Shown here: piece after piece, positions 34,462 through 45,800 of the stretch
Layout: every line of letters starts with the position of its first letter
How positions within the stretch are numbered: the stretch's first letter is position 1
Origin: Pseudomonadota bacterium
Lineage (GTDB): Bacteria > Pseudomonadota > Alphaproteobacteria > Rhodobacterales > Rhodobacteraceae
Assembly: GCA_018240425.1 (NCBI GenBank)
Contig: JAFEFU010000037.1
Span: forward strand, 61,791-125,790
Length of the DNA: 64,000 bases
Reading direction: 5' to 3'
The notes under the pieces: generated by a model
The model's input: only the letters and a program-made list of their open reading frames with translations
What the model was told of the DNA's origin: nothing
Database searches by the model: none
Translations under genes and position numbers: made by a program

Positions 34462-35783
34462 CAGGGCATCTCCTCAAGCACGGCGGCGATGGCGTCGGCG
34501 GTGGCGGTGATGTCGGCCTCGGTATGGACGACCGAGGACAGCGAATGCAGGGTCGCCGAGGGGTTCATGTAGACGCCCTTGTCCATCAGCCGGACCGCGA
34601 AGTCGCGGAACTTCACCCGGTCCACATGACGGCAGAAATCGCGGTAGTCGGCGATCTCGTCGGCTTCGGTGAAGAATATCTGGAACATCGAATTGACGTT
34701 CTGGCAGATCAGCCGGTGACGGTTGGAATGCTTGGCCACCTTGCGGATCTCGTCAGCCATCGCCTTGCCCAGGTTCTTGATCCGCCGGAACCCGGCCTGA
34801 TCGTCGGCCAGCATCGTCTCGAGCATCACCCTGGTCACATGCAGCGCCAGCCGCCCGGCATTATGGGTGCCGAAATGCAGGACCTTGCCCCATTCGAGAC
34901 CGGCCATGATCTCGTCCCGCCCGCCGATCATCGCCATCGGCAGCCCGCCGCCCAGCGCCTTGCCATAGGTCACGATGTCGGGGTTCAGGCCGTAAAGCTC
35001 GGCGCAGCCGCCGGCGGCGAGGCGGAAGCCGGTCACGGTCTCGTCCAGATAGAACAGCGCGCCATGTTCGCGGCACAGATCCTGCATCCTTTGCAGATAG
35101 CCGGGCTTCGGCGGGATCACCCCCATGTTGGACATGACGCCTTCGGTGACGACGCAGGCGGCGTCGCGGCCATGAAGCGCCATCGCCCGCTCCAGCGCGT
35201 CGAAGTCGTTCCAGCGCACCACGATCGTGTCCTTCCATGCCTCCTCGGGGATGCCGGACGAATCGGGGATGCGGATCGGGTCGTTGGGATGGCCGAGAAG
35301 CGTCGGCGGATAGGGGTTGGTGTTGACAAGAACCGCGTCCCACCAGCCGTGGTAGTGGCCTTCGAACTTGATGATCTTGCGCCGCCCGGTATGGCCGCGC
35401 GCCAGCCGGAAGGCGCCCATCGCCGCCTCGGTCCCGGTGTTGGCAAAGCGCACCTTGTCGACATGGGGCAGAAGCCTGACCAGCATCTCGGCCACCTCGA
35501 CCTCGACCTCGAGCGCGGTGGCGAAATGGGTGCCGCGCGCCACTTCACGCGCGACCGTCTCGACGATCACCGGGTGGGCATGGCCGAGCGGCAGCGCCCC
35601 GAAGGCCATCATCCAGTCGATATATTCGCGCCCGTCCACGTCATAAAGCCGCGCGCCCTGGCCGTGGCTCATGTAGCGCGGCGTGGTGCCGAACGCCGCC
35701 GGTCCGCGCGACGCGGACGAGACGCCTTCGATCAACACTTTCCGGCCGCGCGCAAACAGGGCTTCGGATTTCGGATTGGACAT
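34461..35783 (-). CDS. Class III PLP-dependent aminotransferase (second)
   Basis: 440 residues from ATG at 35783 (MSNPKSEALFARGRK). The glutamate-1-semialdehyde aminomutase-like fold is complete: KVRFANTGTEAAMGAFRLARGHTGRRKIIKFEGHYHGWWDAVL, LFYLDETVTGFR and IVTYGKALGGGLPMAMIGG with the PLP Lys. It is clearly a separate family member from the aminotransferase at 31491. Stop/start overlap couples it to the ProC-like reductase. The promoter is probably in the gap before the sugar operon. Substrate unknown; beta-amino acids or amino-aldehydes are reasonable candidates. Confidence 0.85.
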   Translation of the reverse strand: MSNPKSEALFARGRKVLIEGVSSASRGPAAFGTTPRYMSHGQGARLYDVDGREYIDWMMAFGALPLGHAHPVIVETVAREVARGTHFATALEVEVEVAEMLVRLLPHVDKVRFANTGTEAAMGAFRLARGHTGRRKIIKFEGHYHGWWDAVLVNTNPYPPTLLGHPNDPIRIPDSSGIPEEAWKDTIVVRWNDFDALERAMALHGRDAACVVTEGVMSNMGVIPPKPGYLQRMQDLCREHGALFYLDETVTGFRLAAGGCAELYGLNPDIVTYGKALGGGLPMAMIGGRDEIMAGLEWGKVLHFGTHNAGRLALHVTRVMLETMLADDQAGFRRIKNLGKAMADEIRKVAKHSNRHRLICQNVNSMFQIFFTEADEIADYRDFCRHVDRVKFRDFAVRLMDKGVYMNPSATLHSLSSVVHTEADITATADAIAAVLEEMP

Positions 35784-35904
35784 GACGCGGCTCCGCTGCA
35801 AGGACCTGGGCAAGCGTCCAGCTTACGCACCGCGGCGCGCTGCACAACCCCGCGACACGGCACTCGGGCGCCAGACTGGGCAAAACAAAACGCTAGGTGA
35901 ACCA

Positions 35905-35922
35905 AATATAAACGATTATATT
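35905..35922. promoter_or_regulatory. LacI-family operator candidate
   Basis: An 18-bp near-palindrome (AATATAA-A-CG-A-TTATATT) matches its reverse complement at 16 of 18 positions and is centred on CG, the hallmark of LacI-family operators. It is AT-rich against a GC-rich background and lies 25 bp before the ABC ATPase start. The LacI-type gene at 41793 in the same operon is the likely binder. It could also affect the divergent aminotransferase promoter. Confidence 0.6.
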
Positions 35923-35946
35923 CCCGCTCGGACAGACCGAATCGAC

Positions 35947-37095
<1,149 letters not shown>

Positions 37096-37134
37096 GGGGA
37101 CCGGCGCGTCCGGCCCGACCAAGGGAGGAAAGAC

Positions 37135-38367
37135 ATGACTGCAACGACACGGATCATCGGCCCGGCAATCCTTGCCGCGACCTTCTGCGCCGGCTGGGCC
37201 CAGGCCGAGGACAAGGTGCTGCGCTTTGCCACCTGGGACAGCGACGAAAGCCTGGCGATCGAGGAAGCCATCGCCAAGAAGTTCGAGGAGGCCCACCCCG
37301 GCGTGAAGGTGCAGGTCGAGCCCTACGGCGACGGCTTCGACCAGAAGCTGACCGCGGCTATGGGCGCCGGCAGCCCGCCCGACGTGATGTACATGTGGAA
37401 TTTCCCGTCCTACAAGGACTCGCTTCTGCCGCTTGACGACCTGATCGCCAAGGACGCTGCCGAACTGAACCTGGCGGACATCCCGCAGGGACTTCTGAAC
37501 ACCGCCAAGATCGACGGCAAGACCTATGGCCTGCCCGTGGGCTTCACCACCCATGTCGTATTCTACAACAAGGACATGTTCGCCGCCGCCGGCGTTCCCG
37601 AACCCAAGGCCGGCTGGACCTGGGACGACCTGCGCGCCGACGCCGCCAAGTTCCGCAACAAGGACCAGAAGGTCTATGGCTTTGCCGTCGACGCCAAGCC
37701 CGATCCCTATGATTTCGAACAGTTCCTGTGGTCGGACGGCACCAAGTACATTTCCGACGACGGCAGGACCATCGACGGCTACATGAACAGCCCCGAGGCG
37801 GTCGAGGTGCTGACCATGTTCGCCGACATGCTGAAGACCGAACAGGCGGTGGGCCTGAACATCGGCGACGACACCTCGGGCTCGACCCTCTTCAAGGGCG
37901 GCAAGATCGCCATGTACCAGTCGGCCATGTGGTCGAAGTCGGGCCTGGACGAAAGCGGCATGCACTATGGCGTCGCCCCCATGCCGACCTTCGGATCGAA
38001 GCCCGTGCATTCGGCCATCGACGCCTCGGCCATCTCGATCGCCAAGGACACCAAGGAACCCGACCTCGCCTGGGAATTCGTCAAGTTCTTCTCCTCGCCC
38101 GAGGCGGTGAAGATGCGCAAGAACGACCTGCCGGTGCGGACCTCGGTGGTCAAGGAACTGGGCATGGACCAGGATCCGATGTTCAAGCCGTTCTTCGACA
38201 TCCTGGCCGTGTCGAACCGCGAGACCCACGCCTTCCTGAAGAACCCCAACTGGGGCCGCATCCAGGACAATCTGGCCAAGGCGATCGAGGCGACGATGAT
38301 CGACCAGGGTAACGCCAAGCAGCATCTCGACGAAGCCGTGGCCGCCTCGGCCCGCTTCCTGAACTGA
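37135..38367 (+). CDS. Sugar ABC transporter substrate-binding protein (CUT1 type)
   Basis: 410 residues with a signal peptide (MTATTRIIGPAILAATFCAGWAQA) and GGGAGG 7 bp before the ATG. The mature start DKVLRFATWDSDESLAIEEAIAKKFEEAHPGVKV and the block KLTAAMGAGSPPDVMYMW are typical of family 1 sugar-binding lipoprotein or periplasmic proteins. NKDMFAAAGVPEPKAGWTWDDL is also conserved. It delivers a di- or oligosaccharide to the two permeases below. Ligand probably a galactoside or related glycoside, judged by GH42 in the operon. Confidence 0.88.
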   Translation: MTATTRIIGPAILAATFCAGWAQAEDKVLRFATWDSDESLAIEEAIAKKFEEAHPGVKVQVEPYGDGFDQKLTAAMGAGSPPDVMYMWNFPSYKDSLLPLDDLIAKDAAELNLADIPQGLLNTAKIDGKTYGLPVGFTTHVVFYNKDMFAAAGVPEPKAGWTWDDLRADAAKFRNKDQKVYGFAVDAKPDPYDFEQFLWSDGTKYISDDGRTIDGYMNSPEAVEVLTMFADMLKTEQAVGLNIGDDTSGSTLFKGGKIAMYQSAMWSKSGLDESGMHYGVAPMPTFGSKPVHSAIDASAISIAKDTKEPDLAWEFVKFFSSPEAVKMRKNDLPVRTSVVKELGMDQDPMFKPFFDILAVSNRETHAFLKNPNWGRIQDNLAKAIEATMIDQGNAKQHLDEAVAASARFLN

Positions 38368-38392
38368 ACGATTTCACGGAGAGGTGGGGATC

Positions 38393-39331
38393 ATGGCCAG
38401 CCAGCCCGCAGTCACGCGCCCGTCCCGGCGCAAGGCGCGCGGCGCCGGCATCGCGCCCTGGCTCTTCATCTCTCCGTGGATACTCGGGTTCCTGTTCTTC
38501 ACGCTGGGGCCGCTGGCCTTCTCCTTCGTGATGAGCCTGCATGACTGGCCGGTGGTGGGCCAGCGCACCTTTGTCGGGCTGGACAATTACCGCGTCATGT
38601 TCCTGCACGATCCGCAGTTCTGGACCAGCCTGGGCATCACGGTGAAGTTCGCGGCGCTGTTCGTGCCGCTGAACATCGTCCTGTCCTTCCTGCTGGCCGT
38701 CCTCCTTAACCTGAACCTGAAAGGCACGCCGATCTACCGGACCGCCTTCTACCTGCCCTCGGTCATTTCCGGCGTGGCGCTGGTGACGATCTGGAGCTGG
38801 CTCTATTCCAAGGAATACGGGCTTCTGAACTATCTTCTCTCGTTCGCGGGGATCGACGGGCCGAACTGGCTGGGCGATACCGGCTGGTCGATCGTCGCCA
38901 TCACCATCGCCAGCCTGTGGGGGCTCGGGGGTTCGATGCTGATCTTCCTGGCCGGGCTGCAATCGGTTCCGAAAGAGCTTTACGAGGCCGCGCGGGTTTC
39001 CGGCGTTCCCGCCTGGGCGCAGGTCGTCCATATCACCCTGCCGATGCTGTCGCCGATGCTTCTCTTCACCTTCATCACCTCGATCATCTCGGCCTTCCAG
39101 CAGCTGACCATCGCGCTTCTGCTGACCAAGGGCGGGCCGGTGGGATCGACCTATTTCTTCGCCATGTACATCTACGACAACGCCTTCAAGTTCCACGACA
39201 TGGGCTATGCCGCCGCGATGAGCTGGGTGATGTTTCTCATCATCATGGCTCTGTCGATGCTGGTCATGCGCTGGTCCTCGGCCTGGGTCTATTACGAAGG
39301 CGAAGTGCGAAAGGACGGCGACCATGCGTAA
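38393..39331 (+). CDS. Sugar ABC transporter permease (UgpA/MalF-like)
   Basis: 312 residues from ATG at 38393 (GGAGAGG upstream); a GTG nine bases earlier is less likely. Six hydrophobic segments are visible, such as PWLFISPWILGFLFFTLGPLAFSFVMSL. The EAA loop is LYEAARVSGVPAWAQVVHITLPMLSPML. This is the first of the CUT1 permease pair. It overlaps the second permease by 8 bp. Confidence 0.88.
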   Translation: MASQPAVTRPSRRKARGAGIAPWLFISPWILGFLFFTLGPLAFSFVMSLHDWPVVGQRTFVGLDNYRVMFLHDPQFWTSLGITVKFAALFVPLNIVLSFLLAVLLNLNLKGTPIYRTAFYLPSVISGVALVTIWSWLYSKEYGLLNYLLSFAGIDGPNWLGDTGWSIVAITIASLWGLGGSMLIFLAGLQSVPKELYEAARVSGVPAWAQVVHITLPMLSPMLLFTFITSIISAFQQLTIALLLTKGGPVGSTYFFAMYIYDNAFKFHDMGYAAAMSWVMFLIIMALSMLVMRWSSAWVYYEGEVRKDGDHA

Positions 39332-40136
39332 GACCCTGGCCTACGCCGCGCTGATCTTCCTGTCGGCGCTGTTCGTCGCCCCGTTCCTGTGGACGCTGAT
39401 CACCGCCGTCAAGTCGCAGGCCGATCTGGTGGCCTATCCGCCGGTCCTGTGGCCCGCCGACTGGCATTGGGAGAATTTCACCGACGCCTGGGGCAAGCTG
39501 TCCTTCAACATCTTCCTGAAGAATTCGGTCATCGTCGTCGTCCTTTCGACCATCGGCCAGCTCTTCTCGTCCTCGCTGGTCGCCTTCGGCTTCGCTCGCT
39601 TCCGTTTTCCGGGGCGCGATGCGATCTTCGTGCTCCTGCTGGCCACCATGATGATCCCGTGGGACGTGAAGATGATCCCGCTCTACATGGAGTTCAACTA
39701 TCTGGGCTGGATCAACACGCTGAAGCCGCTGATCGTTCCCGCCTGGTTCAGCGAGGCTTTCTTCGTCTTCCTGCTGCGCCAGTACATCATGACCATCCCG
39801 ACCGAAATCGACGAGGCCGCGCGCATGGACGGGGCGAACGCCTGGCAGATCTACTGGAAGATCCACCTGCCCCTGATGGCCCCGGCGCTGGTGCTGGTGG
39901 GCACCTTCCAGTTCATTAATGCCTGGAACGACTATCTCGGGCCGTTGATCTATCTGAACGACCAGACGACATACACGCTGCCCCTGGGGCTGGCGCTGTT
40001 CAAGGGCCTGCACGAGGTCGACGTGGTCTCGATCGCCGCCGTCACCATCATCCTGTGCCTGCCACCGCTCGCGCTCTTCTTCTACGCGCAGCGCTACATC
40101 ATGGATTCGGCGCTCGGGTCGTCGGTGAAGGGGTAA
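39324..40136 (+). CDS. Sugar ABC transporter permease (UgpE/MalG-like)
   Basis: 270 residues, start overlapping the first permease stop. Six membrane helices, a conserved PADWHWENFTDAW region after the first helix, and the EAA loop IDEAARMDGANAWQIYWKIHLPLMAPAL are present. The C-terminal QRYIMDSALGSSVKG is the usual end of MalG-like permeases. It completes the importer. Confidence 0.9.
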   Translation: MRKTLAYAALIFLSALFVAPFLWTLITAVKSQADLVAYPPVLWPADWHWENFTDAWGKLSFNIFLKNSVIVVVLSTIGQLFSSSLVAFGFARFRFPGRDAIFVLLLATMMIPWDVKMIPLYMEFNYLGWINTLKPLIVPAWFSEAFFVFLLRQYIMTIPTEIDEAARMDGANAWQIYWKIHLPLMAPALVLVGTFQFINAWNDYLGPLIYLNDQTTYTLPLGLALFKGLHEVDVVSIAAVTIILCLPPLALFFYAQRYIMDSALGSSVKG

Positions 40137-40137
40137 G

Positions 40138-41796
40138 ATGCTGTTCGACATCGCTCATGTGCCCTTCAGCCGCTTCGGCCGATTCCTCACCCTGTCGGTG
40201 ATGGACGGGGGCCTGTGGCTGCGATCGGTCCGGGGCGGTGACCTTCGGCCGGGGCTGGGGCGGCTGTGCCGGATCGGATTCGTCGGCACCGATGGCGAGG
40301 TGACGCCGCGCTTCACCCTGACCCCCGACCGGCTTCTGGCGGACACCGCTGGCGGCCAGGCCGAATTCGCCATAGGCGAGGGCGAACGGCTGCACCTGCG
40401 CGGGCAGGGCCTGACCCTGACCTTCGCGCTGGAAGGGTCGCGCTACGACTATGCCTACCGGACGCCCCGGGGCGATCACTGCCTGGTCGCGGCCTACGAG
40501 AACACGCGCCTGATGCCGCGCGCCAGCCGGGGCGAGGTCCGGGTCAGCGGCGACTGGCGGCGCGACCGGGCCGACAATGTCGGGATGAGGTTTTCAGGGG
40601 CCGACGGGTTCGAGGGCACGATCGACCTTTTCACCGCCATCCCACCCACACCCGCGACAGCCGGCTTCGACGCCGCCCGCGCCGGGGCGGCCCGTGATTT
40701 CGGCGACTGGCTGGCGCAGGCGCCGCATGGCGGAACCGAGGCTGGGCGCCTGGCCGCCTATATCCTGTGGGCCAACACCGTTCCTGCCCTGGGCGCGCTG
40801 ACCCGGCCCGCCGTCTTCATGTCGAAGAACCACATGATCAACGTCTGGTCATGGGACAACGCCTTTTCCGCGCTTGGCGTCGCCGCGATGGACGAGGCGC
40901 TGGCCTTCGACCAGTTCGGCGTGATCTTCGACCATCAGGACGCCTCGGGCCTTCTGCCCGATTTCGTCAATGACCGCGACGTCAGCTTCGCCTTCACCAA
41001 ACCGCCCGTCCACGGCTGGGCGACCCTGCGGCTGGCCGAACGCTTCCCCGGCTTTTTGACCGAGGCCCGCCGGACGGTTCTGGTCCCCTGGCTGGAGCGG
41101 CAGGTCAGCTACTGGCTGACCCACGCGCGCGAGGGCGAAGGCAGCCTGCCCGTCTATTTCCACGGCAACGATTCGGGTTGGGACAATGCCAGCTTCTTCG
41201 CCGAGGGTGGCCCCGTCGTCACCCCCGACCTGCCGACCTTCCTGATCCTCGCCTGCGATTGCCTCGCCACGCTCGACCCGGCCCGCACTGGCCACTGGCA
41301 GGCGACCGGCGACCGGCTTTGCGCCCTGCTTATCGACCGGCTCTGGGACGGCGCGACCTTCGGCACCCGGCTGCAATCCGACCCCGCACGCTTGAGGACC
41401 GGCGACAGCCTGATCCAGTTCATGCCGCTGCTCATCGGGGCGCGCTTGCCGCGCGACATCGCCGCGACCCTGATCGCCCGGCTGAAGGCCGGCCACTGGC
41501 TGACCGAATGGGGCCCGGCGACCGAAAGCCCGCAAAGCCCGCTTTACGAGGCCGACGGCTATTGGCGCGGCCCGATCTGGGCGCCGACCACGCTCCTCTT
41601 GTGGGACGGGCTTTGCCGGCAGGGTGAAACGGCGCTGGCCGCCGACCTCGCCCGCCGCTTCCTGCGCCTGTGCGAGACCTCGGGCATGGCCGAGAACTTC
41701 GACGCGCTCGCCGGCACCGGCCTGCGCGACCGCGCCTTTGCCTGGACCTCGGCAGCCTGGCTGTGGCTGGCCGCCGCAAGCGGAGGCAGGGCATGA
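40138..41796 (+). CDS. GH63-like (alpha/alpha)6-barrel glycoside hydrolase
   Basis: 552 residues starting 1 bp after the permease stop. The N-terminal ~190 residues are beta-rich. The catalytic barrel begins near residue 200, with MSKNHMINVWSWDNAFSALG (~228) and GNDSGWDNASFFAEGG (from ~343), the motif of GH63/YgjK and mannosylglycerate-hydrolase-like enzymes; the acidic residue of DSGWDN is the likely proton donor. LYEADGYWRGPIWAPTTLLLWDGL closes the barrel. No signal peptide, so it acts in the cytoplasm on imported sugar. Whether it cleaves glucosyl, mannosyl or another linkage is not clear. Confidence 0.75.
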   Translation: MLFDIAHVPFSRFGRFLTLSVMDGGLWLRSVRGGDLRPGLGRLCRIGFVGTDGEVTPRFTLTPDRLLADTAGGQAEFAIGEGERLHLRGQGLTLTFALEGSRYDYAYRTPRGDHCLVAAYENTRLMPRASRGEVRVSGDWRRDRADNVGMRFSGADGFEGTIDLFTAIPPTPATAGFDAARAGAARDFGDWLAQAPHGGTEAGRLAAYILWANTVPALGALTRPAVFMSKNHMINVWSWDNAFSALGVAAMDEALAFDQFGVIFDHQDASGLLPDFVNDRDVSFAFTKPPVHGWATLRLAERFPGFLTEARRTVLVPWLERQVSYWLTHAREGEGSLPVYFHGNDSGWDNASFFAEGGPVVTPDLPTFLILACDCLATLDPARTGHWQATGDRLCALLIDRLWDGATFGTRLQSDPARLRTGDSLIQFMPLLIGARLPRDIAATLIARLKAGHWLTEWGPATESPQSPLYEADGYWRGPIWAPTTLLLWDGLCRQGETALAADLARRFLRLCETSGMAENFDALAGTGLRDRAFAWTSAAWLWLAAASGGRA

Positions 41797-42836
41797 CCCC
41801 GGGTGGCGGCGAGCGGCCGACGATCAAGACCATCTGCGCGATGACCGGCCTGTCGACCGCCACCGTGTCCAAGGCGCTGCGCGGCTCGCCCGAGGTGCGC
41901 CCCGAGACCCGCAGGATCGTCGAGGCAGCGGCGGAGAAGGTCGGCTATTCGGCCAACCTGCATGGCGTGCAGCTTCGCACCGGCAAGACCTACCAGGTCG
42001 CGGTGCTGATGACCGCGCCGACCAGCGACCAGACCGAATGGGAGGGCGTCGAATATGCCCAGCTCCTGTCCGGCATCTCGCAGGCGATGGAACATACCCG
42101 CTACCGCGTCGCCCTCTATCCGGTGCGCGACCATGCCGAGGCCCAGGAGACGCTGCGCCAGATCGTGCGCAACCGCCGCGCCGACGGGGCGATCTTTTCC
42201 GGCACCCGCCCCGACGACGGCCGGGTGCGCATCCTGCAGGAGGCGGGCTTTCCCTTCGTCACCTACGGCACGACCAGCGCCCGTGCGGCCCATGCCTTCG
42301 TCGATGCCGACAACGAAGGGATCATCCGCGCCGCCCTGACCCGGCTGATCGGGCGCGGCCACCGGCGGATCGCGCTTCTCAACCCGCCCGCTTTCCTCAG
42401 CTACGGCCAGACCCGGCTGGAAACCTACCGCCAGGTGCTTGCGGAAAACGGCTTGCCCTTCGATCCGCGCCTCGTCGCGCACGGGCGGCTGACACCGGGT
42501 TACGGGCGGGCGCAGGTGATGATCATGCACTCGCTGCCCGATGCCCCCACCGCCTATGTCTGCGCCAACGAGGCCGCGGCCCTCGGTGCGCTGGCGGGCT
42601 TTGCGGACTGCGGGATGGTGCATGGCCGCGATGCGGTCATCAACGCCACCGACGACCTGAACGTCAGCGCCTATTTCACTCCGCCGCTCACCACCTTCTA
42701 CCTGCCGATCACCCGCCCGGCCGAGCTTCTGGGCCGCTACATCCTGCGCGCGATCGAGGGCGAGCCGCCCGCCAACCTCCAGACCCTGCTGATGCCCGAC
42801 CTGATCGAGCGCAGCGACGACCGCCTGCGCAGCTAG
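41793..42836 (+). CDS. LacI-family transcriptional regulator
   Basis: 347 residues from ATG at 41793, overlapping the hydrolase stop (ATGA). HTH: PTIKTICAMTGLSTATVSKALRGSPEVRPETRRIV, followed by the hinge AAEKVGYSANLHGVQL. The sugar-binding half has ADGAIFSGTRPDDGRV and RGHRRIALLNPP, as in periplasmic-type ligand domains. It probably represses this operon through the 18-bp near-palindrome at 35905, with relief by the imported sugar. Confidence 0.9.
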   Translation: MTPGGGERPTIKTICAMTGLSTATVSKALRGSPEVRPETRRIVEAAAEKVGYSANLHGVQLRTGKTYQVAVLMTAPTSDQTEWEGVEYAQLLSGISQAMEHTRYRVALYPVRDHAEAQETLRQIVRNRRADGAIFSGTRPDDGRVRILQEAGFPFVTYGTTSARAAHAFVDADNEGIIRAALTRLIGRGHRRIALLNPPAFLSYGQTRLETYRQVLAENGLPFDPRLVAHGRLTPGYGRAQVMIMHSLPDAPTAYVCANEAAALGALAGFADCGMVHGRDAVINATDDLNVSAYFTPPLTTFYLPITRPAELLGRYILRAIEGEPPANLQTLLMPDLIERSDDRLRS

Positions 42837-42845
42837 GAAATTCCC

Positions 42846-45800
42846 ATGTCCGCCTTCCTCCACTCGCCCCCCGCCCTGACCGAGACCGAGATCGCCGGCC
42901 TCGCCCGCGACCGCTACGGGATCGAGGGCGAGGTGCGGATGCTCGCGTCCGAGCGCGACCAGAACGCCCGGATCAGCGGGCCGCGCGGCAGCCATGTGCT
43001 GAAGATCGCCAACGTGGGCGAAGACCCGGCCCAGATCGCCCTGCAGAACGCCACGCTGGCGCATCTGGAGCAGGCGGGCGTCGCGGGCCTGCCCCGGCTG
43101 GTCAGGACGCTGGAGGGCGACGATTGCGCCGACGTCCAGCAGGACGGCCAGACCAGCCTGGTCCGCCTGATCACCTGGATCGCGGGCCGGCCGCTGTCGG
43201 AAACCGCCCGCACCCCGGCGCAGCTTGGCGCGCTTGGCGCCTTCATGGGCCGGCTGACCCGCGGGATGCAGGGCTTCGGCCATCCGGCCGCATTCCGCCC
43301 GGATTTCCCCTGGTCGCTCGACCATGTGGCGGGACTGCGCCCCTGGGCCGCCGACATTGCCGATCCTGGGCACCGGGCGCTGGTCGAGGCGCTGTTCGAC
43401 CGCCACGCCGCGCGGGTGGCCCCGCGTCTGCCCGGGCTCCGTGCCTCGGTCCTCCACCAGGACGCCAACGACAACAATGTCATCGTCGATGCCGCCGACC
43501 CCGACCGGATCGCCGGCCTGATCGACTTCGGCGACATGTGCTTTGGGCGAACCGTCAACGAGCTGGCGATCACGCTTGCCTATGCGCTTCTCGGCGCCGA
43601 CGACATCTATGCCGCCGCCCGCGCGGTGATCGCGGCCTACGTCGCCGAATTCCCGCTGCTGGAACCCGAGGCCGAGGTGCTGTTCGACCTGATGCGGATG
43701 CGGCTCGCGGCCTCGGTCTGCATTTCTTCGCACCAGTCGCGCCTGCACCCCGAGAACGAGTACCTCCTGATCTCGCAGGCCCCGGCCTTCACGCTCCTGA
43801 CGCGGCTGGGCAGTATCGACCCCGAGTTCATGGTCGCCCTCTTCCGGCGCGCGGCGGGCTTTGCCGCCATCGGCCAGGAAGATGAAATCCGCGTGTTTCT
43901 GGCTGGAACAGAGACGGTTTCGCTCTTCCGGCCGCCGGTCGATACCTCGGCCCGGATTGCAGTCCTGACCGGTGGCCAGCACCCCGACATGCCCGCATTC
44001 TCCGACCGCGCCTTCGACGGCTGGCTCGCGGCGCAGCGGCCGGCGCATCTGCCCGAGGGCCAGCCCTTCTACGGCATCGGCCCCTACGGCGAGGCGCGCA
44101 CCGTCTATGCCAGCGCCCAGTTCGCCGATGCGGCCAGCCCGGAACGGCGCACCCGCCACCTCGGCATCGACATCTGCGCCCCCGCCGGCACCCCGATCTT
44201 CGCGCCGCTGGCAGGCAAGGTTGCCTTCGTCGCCTACAACGCCGATCCGCTCGACTACGGCCATACGCTGATCCTTGAACACCGGACGCCCGGGGGCACG
44301 CCGTTCTGGACGCTCTACGGCCACCTCGGCCATTCGCTGCCCGGCCTCTGCAAGGTCGGCGGGCAGGTCGCGGCCGGCCAGCCGATCGGCCATCTCGGCG
44401 ACTGGCATGAGAACGGCGGCTGGACCCCACATGTCCATTTCCAGGTCATGACCAGCCTTCTGAACCAGCATCGGGGCAATTTCTTTGGCGTCGGCCACGA
44501 CAGCCTGTGGGATGTCTGGTCGGGCATCTGCATCGACCCCAACCTGATCCTGCGGCTGGCGCCGGAAAGTTTCGCAATCGACCCTGAACCGCCTGAAAAG
44601 CTTCTGGCACGGCGGGCAAAGTCGCTCGGCCCGTCGCTCTCGGTTTCCTACCGCGACAAGCTGAAGATGGTGCGCGGCGAGGGCGCGTATCTCATCGACC
44701 ATACCGGGCGGCGCTTCCTCGACGCGGTCAACAACATCACCCATGTCGGCCATTGCCACCCGCATGTGGTTGCGGCCATCGCCCGTCAGGCGGCGGTGCT
44801 GAACACCAACACCCGCTACCTGAACGATCTCATCCTCGACCTGTCCGACCGGATCACCGCGACGCTGCCGGGCAGTCTCAAGGTCGCCTATTTCGTCAAC
44901 TCGGGAACCGAAGCGAACGAGCTGGCGCTGCGCATCGCCCGCACCGCGCTTGGCCGCAAGAACACCATCGTGCTCGACTGGGCCTATCACGGCAATTCGG
45001 GCGGCATGGTCGACATCAGCCCCTACAAGTTCAAGCGCAAGGGCGGCTATCCGCAGCCCGACTTCGTCGAGATCGCCGCCTTCCCCGATCCCTACCGCGG
45101 CGCGCACAAGGGCATGTCCACGAACGCCGGGCAGGCCTACGCGGCCGACGTGGGGCGCTGCATCGACGCCATCGCTGCCAAGACCGGCTCGGGCGCCGCG
45201 GCCTTCATCGCCGAATCGATCTCGGGCGTCGGCGGACAGGTCCTCTATCCTGCGGGCTACCTGCCAGCCGTCTATGAACAGGTCCGCGCCGCCGGTGGCA
45301 TCGCCATCGCCGACGAGGTGCAATGCGGCTTCGGCCGGGTCGGCAGCCACTTCTGGGGGTTCGAACTCCAGGGCGTCACCCCCGACATCGTGGTCATGGG
45401 CAAACCCATCGGCAACGGCCATCCGCTCGCCTGCGTCGTCACCACGCCGGAGCTTGCCGCGCGCTTTGCCAATGGCATGGAATATTTCAACTCGTTTGGC
45501 GGCAATCCGGTGTCGATGGCGGTCGGCCACGCGGTTCTGGACGTGATCGAGGGCGAAGGGCTTCAGGCTCGCGCTGCGAACACCGGCAACCACCTGCTGA
45601 GCGGCTTCCGTGCGATGGCCAAGCGCCACGCACTCATCGGCGACGTGCGCGGCGCGGGCCTGTTCCTGGGGGTCGAACTGGTCAAGGACCGCGCGACGCT
45701 GGAACCGGCCACCGACGAGGCCGGGCGCGTCGTCAACCACCTGCGCCAGTGCGGCATCCTCGCCTCGACCGACGGGCCGCTCGACAATGTGCTGAAATTC

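Noticed and set aside
34461..35783. Housekeeping hemL (glutamate-1-semialdehyde aminomutase)
   Set aside because: Alphaproteobacteria of this group make 5-aminolevulinate by ALA synthase, and the gene is tied to a catabolic cluster; a different aminotransferase role is more likely.
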